DNA from: Diploscapter coronatus
Taxonomy: Eukaryota > Nematoda > Chromadorea > Rhabditida > Rhabditidae
Direction: 5' to 3'
Length of the DNA: 64,000 nucleotides
Assembly: GCA_964036155.1 (NCBI GenBank)
Contig: OZ038422.1
Coordinates: 86,885,201 to 86,949,200 of the forward strand
The notes beneath the pieces are model-generated. The model saw only the letters and a list, made by a program, of their open reading frames with translations. It was not told where the DNA came from and made no database searches. Of the stretch, positions 11,272 through 21,200 are shown piece by piece (the first letter of the stretch is position 1; every line of letters begins with the position of its first letter). A program made the translations under genes and the position numbers.

Positions 11272-14200
11272 TTATTTAAGTAAAGCTGAGATGAAAATGA
11301 TGACGAGAGTTGAAAATAATGTAGATGTTGAGGTATCCACTCCACTAGTGGTGACGTGAGTTGAAAGTAATGTAGATGTCGAGATATCCATTCCACTAGT
11401 GGTAACGCGAGTTGAAAGTAATGTAGATGTCAAGGTACTCGCTCCATTTCCGTCTACATTAGGATCGTATTCTTAAAAAATTGCATTTAAATTAATTTCT
11501 TAAGAAGCTGAAATTACTGATAAACGATTCCACACTCGTCTTAATTATAGCTCTGGCCCTTGTTAAGTCGGAAGGCTCTCCAGCATAACTTGGGTACCTC
11601 AAACATCTCTTTATTAAATAGAATATTGTTAAGTTAGCTCACATGTCACTGCAGTGGGCGGTGCCTAAATTTGCATAATTATTGATTTTTTGTCGCTGTT
11701 TTAATTTTTCTACCGTTAATTAAGACAGGAATGACATTTCTGGCTGTGACATTAATATAAGTCCCCAGCGCGTGCCAAGGGTCTAACGAACCATTAGGCA
11801 ATACCACATTCGACGCGTTATTAAAATCCTTTAAATTGAATAATTTAAATATTAACCTGAAATGCTAACTTACGGCATAATGATTCGATCCACCATAGAA
11901 ATTCTGAGCTCGGATATTTCGCGTGTAAATATAATCCATGTTAATATTATCACCGAACATATCAGTACACATGTCAATGAAATAACTTAAATGAGAACTT
12001 GTATCAACGCACACAGTTATTAAACTAAAGTACTTAAGAGGTACGGTAGAGCCGAACGAATTTCTTCCCTGGTCGGTAGTTTGAAGGAAGCCTAGTTCAT
12101 TGCAGCATAACCACATCCATCCTCTCATAGCTTCTAAAAATTAAAGGCAACTTGGAAACCGCGAAACCACGAGACATTGAGAAATAATGTGGGAAAAAGA
12201 AGCCTATCATCCCCATACCCTACCCTAACTCCCTATGCTATTTTACACTATGTCACACGTGTCTCGTGGTCTCACGGTTTTCAAAATAGTCAAATTTAAT
12301 TTCAAATTTGAACTTTCAAAAGCTAAGAAGAAGCCAAATTACTTCCATCTTCCCCTAGAACTTTCAAGTCCCCAGATTTGAACCAGTTCATAATATCCCA
12401 ATAATTATTATACATCACTTTGGGGTCATTTCCCATCGGGAATATGTTATTGTAGCTGAAATTTGATAGTTTAAATTATTCCATTTTTAGATATTCATAC
12501 TAAAAGAACATGTTAGCGACTCTCTGAGCGGGGTCCGTCGTTTTGCTATCAGTCATTATGTTGCACATCACTCTTAGAGTCGTTGTGTTCATGCTTAGGG
12601 AGTCCTAAATTTTAAATAGTTGGACATTTGCGATCCCCCCTCCATAGGTGTTCACAGGGACTGTAGCAAGGCCTGACTTGTCAACTCTGCGTGCACTTGT
12701 GTGCTTTTTTGATTTGTATCAATTTATGGACGGAGTGATTGTGTCTCCAGCCTTTATTGGCGCCGACAAGAAAAGTAATTCATTATGAAAGATCATGAGA
12801 TTGGTGCGGAGAACGTTTGCTAATATCTGTGGTCTGTGGGGAATGGGATATAAGGGACGCAGCAAAATTAATTTAATTGAAAGTTTCAATTTTTACCCTT
12901 CCATCGTAAGTATATTGAGTCATGCCTTGGAAAACGTTGTATAAATTAGCGAAGAAATTCGTGATGTCCAGTTTTGTCGTGTTTTTATCGAATTTCGGTT
13001 GAAGGCTAAATAATTTCATTTTAAATGAATCATAATTTAGTGAACAACTTGAACATTGTGCTAATCTTATCACGCCCACTTTCTGTTAGACTCATTTTCT
13101 GCAAGGCCTCAAAGCCGTCGCTGACAGCTTTCGGACAGTTCGGATCAGTCGTGCTTAAACCGTCCTGGACAACCATAGCATATTCTTAAATACGCTAATT
13201 TTGGACAGAACTATGAGATTTTTACCGTAATAGTCCAACTTCAGGTTAACAGGAGCGCTACTGGCCACTGCGCCCACGGTTAAATGAGGGTATTTGGCTC
13301 GGAACCAGGCAGATAACGATCCTAAGGTTTAAATTTCATATTTTTAACCAGGCCTCCGAGTTTTTGACACTCCCATATTAAACACGACAACGGAAAGAAA
13401 AGCGAAATAGCATGGGAACGTGCAAAAACTCGAAGGCCTGTTTTTAACCCTGAAAAGAGTTGCCAACCAGGATAGCTTCCCCCGAAAGTGACCCATCTGG
13501 GATTGGGAAAGTTGTATTGTTGGTTCATCGCAATGATAAAATTAGCTAGATCAGCTAACGCCTGCTCAGTCGTCAGCAATTGCAGGGTGTCTGTCTCCAT
13601 GTTTCTAAATTGCAATTTGAAATACTCATCGAAATTCGAATGTTAAGAATTACGGTATCGGAAAACTATCCCCAAAAAATCGGTGTTCGAGATCAAAAAC
13701 TGCGGCCCCATATTCTTTAGCCCACTGCAAATATTGGACCGTTTCCGTTGTGGTCCACTTTTTGGACTCGGGTCCTAAATTTAGATTATTGCTTAGAATT
13801 GTGCTAATATGCTGATTATACCTTCCCCGCCAATCATGAGGAAAACAATTCCATGCCCTCTGTAAAATTTCGGATTGTAGTAGTATTTCTGATTCCAAGT
13901 CGCTACATTATAGGGATCGAAATGATCGAGTTTCTGCAATCGTATTCATTCAGGGCTAATATGTTAACACATTTTCAAATTTAAGCATCATAGTTGAATT
14001 TGACACTTCCGTTAGGGGATGTGCAATAAATTTGTTTGATATATACTGTTTTCCATCCGAATCTGACCCTAGCTTTAATTTTCCTAGCTTCTCATTCGCC
14101 GCTCTCCCACTATCAAACGTTCTCTCGTTCCTCTTTTTCCCGAAGCATCCATCTTTAGCCGGAGAGCAGAATGAAGCGACTATAGCGTCGTGGTAAGGTG

Positions 14201-14563
14201 CGAAGTTTAGAAACGCCACTCTTGGGGACGGTCACGACTTGCACCTATTCAGTAGTTTTTGACCAATTTAGCAGTAGATAGACGAGAGAACGTTTGAGAA
14301 AGTGAGAGCGCGAATGAGAAATACAGTGTACCTGGGTGAAATTCGCAATGACCAATTCGGGATAATCTGGATCATCAGCCAGTTCGTTAGATTGCGTAGA
14401 AAATTGTTCCAGGTAATGGCTTAAAATTAGCATATTTATAAAAAGAAATAGATTTTGAATACTTTCTCCATCCAAATGGCGGTCTTCCCAGGAAGAGTGG
14501 ATTTATATTCTGAATAGCCAGACATGGTATAATTAACCCTATTGAAAAAAGAAATATCCTCAT
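11272..14563 (-). CDS. S28 serine carboxypeptidase (prolylcarboxypeptidase/PRSS16-like), putative GPI-anchored
   Basis: Fifteen exons give about 580 residues with every junction in phase. Signal peptide MRIFLFSIGLIIPCLA. Family landmarks in order: KLDHFDPYNVATWNQKYYYN, GIVFLMIGGEGPES, AAVFDLEHRFFGDSFP, the nucleophile motif GGSYPGSLSAWFR (Ser near residue 184), SSAPV, RGWMWLCCNELGFLQT, NYFIDMCTDMFG, NGSLDPWHALG (Asp near 457) and the His motif GTAHCSDMYPSY (near 485). All three catalytic residues are therefore present. S28 enzymes cleave after proline; nematodes have expanded secreted families. Unusual: a C-terminal extension of about 60 residues with three 17-residue Ser/Thr repeats and a final hydrophobic stretch (LVIIFISALLK), which suggests a GPI-anchored ectoenzyme. 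The ATG lies one base after a TCTTTCAG acceptor, so trans-splicing is likely. Confidence 0.93.
11309..11443 (-). repeat. 51-bp tandem repeat in the S28 coding region
   Basis: Units start at 11309, 11360 and 11411 (the last incomplete). Each codes for 17 residues such as TSTLLSTHVTTSGVDTS on the minus strand. They form the Ser/Thr stalk of the S28 peptidase; the near-identical DNA indicates recent expansion. Confidence 0.85.
12148..12289. mobile_element. MITE-like family A, copy 1
   Basis: Palindromic element in an S28 intron: CTTGGAAACCGCGAAACCAC on the left, CGTGGTCTCACGGTTTTC on the right, with CGAGACATTGAGAAATAATG and CCCATACCCTACCC inside. Other copies: 28015-28137, 47835-47955, 54911-55040, and a diverged one at 38135-38275. 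Confidence 0.8.
13346..13447. repeat. Hairpin in S28 intron
   Basis: Arms TTTAACCAGGCCTCCGAGTT and AACTCGAAGGCCTGTTTTTA are complementary. The loop has AGCGAAATAGCATGGG, resembling the CGAAATAGT core of families A and B. It sits in the intron that interrupts the catalytic serine region. Confidence 0.65.
14085..14325. repeat. Long inverted repeat in S28 intron
   Basis: Left arm CTTCTCATTCGCCGCTCTCC...CAAACGTTCTCTCGT and right arm ACGAGAGAACGTTTG...GCGCGAATGAGAAAT are complementary over about 40 bp. The 87-codon ORF on the minus strand here is explained by this element and the intron, not by a gene. Confidence 0.65.
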
Positions 14564-14574
14564 TCTGAAAGATC
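14564..14574 (-). promoter_or_regulatory. Possible trans-splice acceptor of the S28 gene
   Basis: On the minus strand the sequence TGATCTTTCAG precedes AATG, i.e. a perfect nematode 3' splice site one base before the start codon with no upstream coding exon seen. Inference: spliced-leader acceptor. Confidence 0.5.
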
Positions 14575-14914
14575 AATTATTTTATAAAGTGTCAGGATGA
14601 AAATTTGCGATCAAATATGCAAAGGTTTCCATGTATCACTGAGTAGCTTCTCGCACCTTATCAATTCTAATCATTTTATTTCTGTGGTTCGATTGATTTT
14701 GCCAGACGCTTAAATACTATTAATCATTGCTTAAATTTATATTTAAGAAGATTATTTGAAAGTGCTTTCCTAAAAATTGTATTTCGTGATTGTGATATAT
14801 TGTAATCAAATCTACATATCATTCCAAATTAGTATTCAATGCAGCAATCAATAGTGCATACATTATTGGGTGCAAAATTTAGCGTATCTAAAGATATATA
14901 GTCATCGTCCGCAG
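14564..14914. other. Short intergenic gap, no gene seen
   Basis: Divergent promoter region of the S28 gene (minus) and the kelch gene (plus). AT-rich. An ATG at about 14838 (MQQSIVHTLLGAKFS) ends at a GTATCT but its phase does not join the kelch exon at 14915. Confidence 0.4.
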
Positions 14915-15406
14915 GGCCGAAGAGCATATATATCGATTATCAGACGATGAACGGGAATGGATTGAAGCAGGAGAAATTCCCGAAAGACGAAGTTATTTCG
15001 GAGTTGCATTGCTAAATGGAAGAACTTACATAACTGGAGGAGAGGAGTCGTTAATTTTATATGATAAATAATGTATCATTATATATTTAGTAGTGATTAC
15101 GATTTATTGAAATCCTGTCTGTGTTTCGACCCCTCAGCTCCTGTTGATAGTCGAATTTCTCGAATCGCTGATATGAATTATAGAAGATGTTTCCATTCGA
15201 TTATAGTAGCCAATGAAAAATTGTATGCAATTGGAGGGTAGGAAATAACGAATTTTATGCTGATAAAATTCATAGAAAAAATTAGATTTCAAAATACTGA
15301 GGGAAGAAGCGATGAATTACGCTGGCCGATAAACTTCTGTGACGTTATTGAAGAATACAATCCACAAACAAATAAATGGAGAGAAGTTGGAAAATTTAAT
15401 ATCTAA
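14915..15406 (+). CDS. Kelch-repeat protein, 5' end missing or pseudogene
   Basis: Three exons (14915-15049, 15091-15237, 15286-15406) with matching phases and introns of only 41 and 48 bp. The product contains two kelch blades: PERRSYFGVALLNGRTYITG with GGEES, and NYRRCFHSIIVANEKLYAIG followed by VIEEYNPQTNKWREVGKF, then a stop. The GG, Y and W positions of kelch blades are all visible. No initiator ATG or upstream BTB/BACK exon could be joined in phase to the first exon, so this is either the 3' end of a gene with a distant start or a truncated duplicate. A six-blade propeller would need about four more repeats. Confidence 0.65.
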
Positions 15407-16406
15407 ACCATTAATTTGAATATATTTAAGTTTTCGTAATTTTCATATAAGTTTAATAAAAAAGTATCTTTATTCAATTTCGTATATTCTAATTTGATGC
15501 ACATGATAAAGACAAGTCTCGAAGACATTCAAAAGTGATGAGGGGTAATTACAACTGAAATAATTCTTTAAAATATTTTATTTTAATTCAATATAGTTTT
15601 AGGGGAACGATCGTCAAAAACAAGGGTAGACCGGAATCCCGGCACGAAAGGGGCGAGGGACAAAGCGCACTCATTTTAGATGATCATAATTTTGAGCAGG
15701 ATGAACTGTTTTAGAAAATTTCAAATGATTTAGAATCGGAAAAGTACAGACCTTCAGAAAATATAGCATTTGATATTTTCACCTGCAATAAAATCAATTT
15801 TATGGTCTCTATCTTTTCTATATAAATTCGCAAGATCTCAAAATTTCGCGATTTGAATTCACTTAATATAATATTTGCAAAAAAAAAAGCTTTGAATTTA
15901 TCTTAAACGAAAGAACACTCAACTTTTTAGGTGTCTACGATGAAAATTCGAATATTTTGCGAGATTCTAATTTGCAAATAATTTAATTATGATACGCAAA
16001 TGTTTTATATTCAGTATTATGAGATCTACATTGACCACTTCAACTTGTAAGAACAGTGAATAATTAATTCGAATTAACTAACGTCAACAGGGCATGGCTA
16101 TTTTCGAACACGGTGAGTCATGATGTTCGAGTTCATTCTTGTAAAGTCTTTCAAGATATGCTGAATGAATTAGGATTTTTCTATCTTGATATACCCCGGA
16201 AGAAGGAACAAAATAGTTGAGCCCTGTTTGACCTCGGAAGACTTAGGAGGAGTATGTGCTGTGTGGAAAGAAGATGGCCACAAGTTGTTGAGCACGAAAA
16301 TATTTATTAATGACAAGTTGGGGTATTTATAGAGATCGAGAGGAGCTATCTAATAGGGTTAGATATGCAATTAGGGATGGTGAGATTATTATATCTGAGT
16401 CATGCC
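15407..16406. other. Mostly non-coding gap
   Basis: AT-rich. A loose inverted repeat lies at about 15840-15965 (AATTTCGCGATTTGAATTC against GAAAATTCGAATATTTTGCG). A possible micro-gene at 16094-16220 (exons 16094-16112 and 16147-16220, 34-bp intron) would code for about 30 residues ending FFYLDIPRKKEQNS; phases fit but support is weak. The plus ORF 16310-16519 overlaps true minus-strand exons and is a shadow. Confidence 0.35.
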
Positions 16407-16805
16407 CTAACTGTCGCAGAACTCGTGCCGATCGCGCTGGTAGTTATTTTCGATCTTCCAGAATGCGTGCCAAACGCTCACCACAGAGTTTACCAGGACT
16501 AATACTGAAATCCGAGTAATTTTTTTTCTCGTTGTTTCAAAATTAAGGAAAACCAAATTTTCTACATAAAATGAGTTAAGTTTCTTTTATTATGGAAATT
16601 TAGAGAAAAATTTCGTTTAGAAAACAATAATACTCACACAGTACGATTATGACCATGTAAAATTTCTTCAATTCGTGGTTTTCACGAGGAGCCATCAGCA
16701 AATTGGGCCTCGGATCGCCATCGAACATATGCGCGATACGCCGGACTAATCTCTTTTCGAATTTGAATTTGGTGAGAGAAGGCTTGATCTGCTCACCGGA
16801 ACAGT
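16407..16805 (-). CDS. 3' end of a single-pass membrane protein gene
   Basis: Two exons (16638-16805 and 16407-16504) join in phase. They encode CSGEQIKPSLTKFKFEKRLV, HMFDGDPRPNLLMAPRENHE, then a transmembrane helix FYMVIIVLLLVLVNSVVSVW and a short charged tail ending NYQRDRHEFCDS and stop. The two halves of the membrane helix come from different exons, which supports the splice. Upstream exons are not resolved; a candidate is minus strand about 17340-17425 (GNSGPFPNCPCSLFEIFDDS), whose GTCCTG donor would give a matching phase. Family not recognised; topology of the N-terminal part unknown. Confidence 0.5.
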
Positions 16806-18296
16806 CTTTAATTTACAAACTGGTCACATTGGGTTTCCTCAATTCTTCTATAATTTAACGTCTCCACTTCTGAAATGCCGAACTATTCCTTTGCAAACTA
16901 TTTAAGCGAATAAATAGCGTACCCCTATTTAAAAAAATATTTTCAATTTTTCACGACTTTAAAATTCAGATTCATCGAAATGGACGGATTTAGACCGTAA
17001 AGATGTCTAATTTAGATAGACATTTTCAGCTGAGATACAGTATCTGAAATTAGAATAAGTTAGAAATCTGAAAATCTAGGAAATAGACGAATTAGCTGAG
17101 AAGAATGATAGAGTCAGTAGCGAATTAGACCTTTTATAGGCTTTAATAAAGTGAACACGTTGCCCAGAGTTACCCAGGGAAGTGGAAGATACAGAAAAAG
17201 ATAGGAATTTGAGATAGGAAAAATATAGATAAATTCGCTTGCACAACATTATGGTCATTGGCAATCGAAAACAACGCAATTATCTGATGCACGCCATTTG
17301 CACATACTTAAAATCGTAACAATATACCGTAATTTGATGTCAATCAGGACTGTCGGGAGTCTGAGAGTCGTCGAATATCTCGAACAGGGAGCAAGGGCAA
17401 TTCGGAAAAGGGCCGGAATTACCATCCTTGCTAGGGAAATCATTAATCATCACTATTTCATGCTTGAAAACCGTTACTTATGACTTTTCAACAATGCTTC
17501 CGTGTTTAGCAGCGCTTTTTATAATATTTTATCCGCTACATTATTTAGTAAAATGATTCTGAATGTACTAGAACGAAAAAGTCATAGAATATATCAAAGA
17601 ACATTAAATCTGAATTCACTTATCACAAGTTATTTCCGAAAACCGGGGAATGGTAGTCAGAAATGTTTGTAAATTAGCATATTCTTACTCCACTATTATC
17701 GGGTTTCTAAAATCATTCATGATTACCCTAAGGTCTACTTAACCTTTAGTGGATCAGTCGAATCAGTAGAAAACTATAGTAGTTCAAGGAATCTGACAGA
17801 AATGAATTAATGTTTTTGGGGGATGTAATTCCCGAAGCTCATGGAAGATCCCAAAATCGACTTCCAAATGATCATATCAAACCGCCTGTAATGTGAGGTG
17901 ATGGAGATTTTTCCAATTACTCTTGACTTAATTTGCGAAGTCCTGCATTTACCTTAACTATGGGCAGAGAAAAAGCGAACTGCCTTTGGCTCTCGTTTTC
18001 CTTCGTTATTTCTTTGGGCTTGTTCATACGTAGTTGCATTGCAACTTGCAATTTGCAACTCGCTTGAATAGTATGGGAAGCGAGGAGAGCGCGATTTCAT
18101 CAGATTGCAGCATTTCTTATGCTCTCTCCATTTTCCATGCTGTTTCAAGCGAGTTGCAATGCAACTAAGTATGAACGGGCCCTTTCTTTCCTCACTGTTT
18201 TCAAAGGATAAGGCTTGTAAGACCGTGTTCGACTATTTTTCGTTTTGGAAATCATATTTTATATATATATATATATATATTTTTTTTAATTTCAAG
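16806..18296. other. Unresolved region upstream of NEMF
   Basis: Probably holds the 5' exons of the minus-strand membrane protein and the NEMF promoter. Several open stretches on both strands at 17080-17480 and 17810-17900 compete and I could not decide between them. An (AT)n run lies at about 18256-18280, just before the NEMF start. Confidence 0.35.
18015..18190. repeat. Inverted repeat upstream of NEMF
   Basis: Left arm GGGCTTGTTCATACGTAGTT, GCATTGCAACT; right arm AGTTGCAATGCAACTAAGTA, TGAACGGGCCC. Arms of about 55 bp with weaker similarity beyond. It ends about 105 bp before the NEMF ATG and could affect its promoter. Confidence 0.65.
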
Positions 18297-21200
18297 ATGA
18301 AGACGCGATTTTCCACAGTCGACTTGATGGCCGCTCTGCACGAGGTGCGTGAGTTCACCGGCCTTCGAGTTAGCAATGTAAGCATTTTTATGTGTTGAAT
18401 TTAATCTTTTATTATTTTATTTATTTGGAATATTAAAAATCTGAAATCTTTCAATTGCATTTCCTGAAAAATACCTTGAACTATTTTTCTTCAAGAATAA
18501 AAAAAATCTCGATTTACGATTTCTAATCATTGAAGAGTTATCCGTTTTGAATATTTTTCTTAAAAAATAGTAATTTCAGATCTACGATTTCAATCCGAAG
18601 GGATATCTGATTCGACTTCAAAAGCCAGGAGTCAAAGCGACCATTCTCTTGGAATCGGGCCTGCGTCTTCACCTGACCGAGCAAAATTGGGACAAGTCGC
18701 CGTTTCCCTCTTCGTTCTCGATGAAGCTCAGGAAACACGTCAAGGGCTTACGGTAGCTTCGTTTTTAAATTTGGTCCCTGCATTATACACTGCCTGTAAA
18801 AACGCCCCGACTCGTTTCTAATATTTCTCATCTTTTATCTTCCAGCTTCACGGGTTGTCGGCAGATCGGCGTCGACCGTATCGTTGATCTGCAATTCGGG
18901 GAAGACGAAAGGACCGTTCACGTCATTTTGGAACTTTATGATCGGTATTTTAAACATTTTTACATTTTATTTTAGCTTTTTTATTTTAGAGGAAACATTC
19001 TTCTCTGCGATCACGAATTCGTGATTCTGAATATTTTGCGGCCGAGGACCGACAAGGATAACGATGTCAAGCAGCGAGTCACTGAAAAGTCTGTCTTTTA
19101 TTTGAAAAAACAACAATTTTTAAAAGGAAGTGATCAAATTGGAAGAAAACAATTCGATTTTTTATTTCGGATAATTATTATTTTTCGCTCCCTTAAATAG
19201 TTTATGTAAAATTTGTGGATTTTCATAAGAAAATTAGTTCTTAATTTAAAAAATGAAATGTCAGGTACCTGGTGGATCTCGCCCGCCAGGATGACAGTCT
19301 GCCTTCCAAAGAGGAGATTTCGGCCGCTCTACAGAATGCCAACAAAGGCGACCATCTTCGACGAGTGCTGGCTCCGCTGATCCAATTTGGAGGCCCTCTG
19401 ATCGATCAGATTTTGACCTCTAATGGATTTCCCAATAAGGCTGAGGTTGACACTTTTTATTTGAATTTTTTAAAATGAACATTATTGATGTTCTGTAGAA
19501 TAAAATTTGCAACTTTTATTGTTGAAAAAGCCGAAATATCGATTTAAAAAATTTTTTTAAACGTTGATTTTGAAAGTTACTTTCGAAAAAAAAAACAATT
19601 TTCAATATTTTTTTTTTAATTTGTCGGCCTTTCAAAAACTGACTTTTTTTAGTAATTATTATTTTAAATTTAACCCTTTGCAGATGTTGATTAACGTCGA
19701 ACCGAATGAAGAGACTGTGACCAAGATCGCGTCCGCTTTGGAGGTAGTTGTTTAAAAAATGCAATTTAAGGGCTGGCTTTGAAATTTTTTGGGCTGACTT
19801 TAAACAAATTTTAGGGGTGGGTTTTTTCCAAAATAGTTGTGATCTCATTTTCAGCAAGGCTGGCAGATCTACCAATCCATCAAGAACGAGAAATCCAAAG
19901 GATATTTAACCTATAAGGAGGATACGAGGTCGGACGGAAACGTGATTGAGGTTTATCAGGTGAATTTTTATTACTGTTTAACAAATTATTTTGCCCTATC
20001 TGCACAAATTCCGAATTGGCTTACATTCTGCCAAGTTTGAATCTAGTGGAAAAACAAAATTTGCGTACATTCTTTCGAATTTCTTGGCTGTAATGTATGC
20101 TAATTTGGTATTTTCACCATAAAAGCAGTATTATTCTTTTTCAAGGGAGAAAGGAGTTTGCAATTTTCAGGAATACATGCCCTACCTCTTCGCCCAATAC
20201 AAGAATGAGAAATACAAGGAGTTTGACTCGTTTTCTACGGCCGTCGATGAATTCTACTCGAAATTGGAGAACCAGAAACAGCAACAGAAGGCGCTGAACA
20301 TTGAAAAGGAGGCCATCCGCAAAGTGGAGAATGTGAAAAAGGATCAGGTTGGTGTTTTTCATTCTTAATTATTTTTGAATTCAAACAATTTATGTCAAGT
20401 TTAAAAAATGTAAAATTTTCTAAAAGAAATCTTTTTTCCAGGAAATCCGCATCCAAGCTCTGGTGGAGAGTGAAGAGCGACAGAAATTGGTTGCCGAGAG
20501 GATAATTATGAATGAAGTAAAATTAGAATGAATAAAAACAAAATTGAAAATAAAAAATAATAATAATAAAATAATTTCCAGGAATTCGTTGAGAGAGCCT
20601 CGCTCGTAATCAGAAATGCGATAGCCAATAAACTGACCTGGGACGCGATTGAGGAGATGAGAAGGAAGGCAGCCGAAGCAGGGGATGAAGTGGCTAAGTA
20701 TGGATTTTTTTTTAATTTCTAAAAATATAAAGTTTAAAATATGTTTTTCTAGTGAAGCTTTGTATTTCAAGGACAGACTGGATATTTTTAAAAGTATCTT
20801 CTTTTTTAATTTTGTTTAAATTAAAATTTTCAGATCAATTGTCAAATTGCAATTGGATCGGAATCAATTTGTCATGCGTCTCAGTGACCCCTATGACGAC
20901 GAGGAGGCTCCGTATGCACACCATTTTACAATTAATTTTTTCAACCTAAACAAAAATCTCATATAAATCCATTTTCGAAAAATTTGCATGACTTTTCTCT
21001 TGTTTTAACTTTGAAAAAGAGAAAGAAGAGTCGATTTGTTATGTTTTCAATTTCTCTATAATTTTTTTATTGTTAAAAGTTGTAATTTCCAGAGTTGACG
21101 CTACAATTGACTTGTCCCTGAACGCCTACCAGAATTCGAGGAACTTTTTCATCGACAAAAAGGCGGCCGGGGAAAAGGCGAGAAAGACAGCTGGCTCTGC

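Noticed and set aside
13956..14219. 87-codon minus ORF between S28 exons
   Set aside because: Lies in an intron and half of it is the arm of an inverted repeat; the S28 protein is continuous without it.
16310..16519. Plus-strand 69-codon ORF with CPNCRRTR
   Set aside because: It overlaps on the opposite strand the well-supported last exon of the membrane protein (16407-16504), whose phase and membrane helix make sense.
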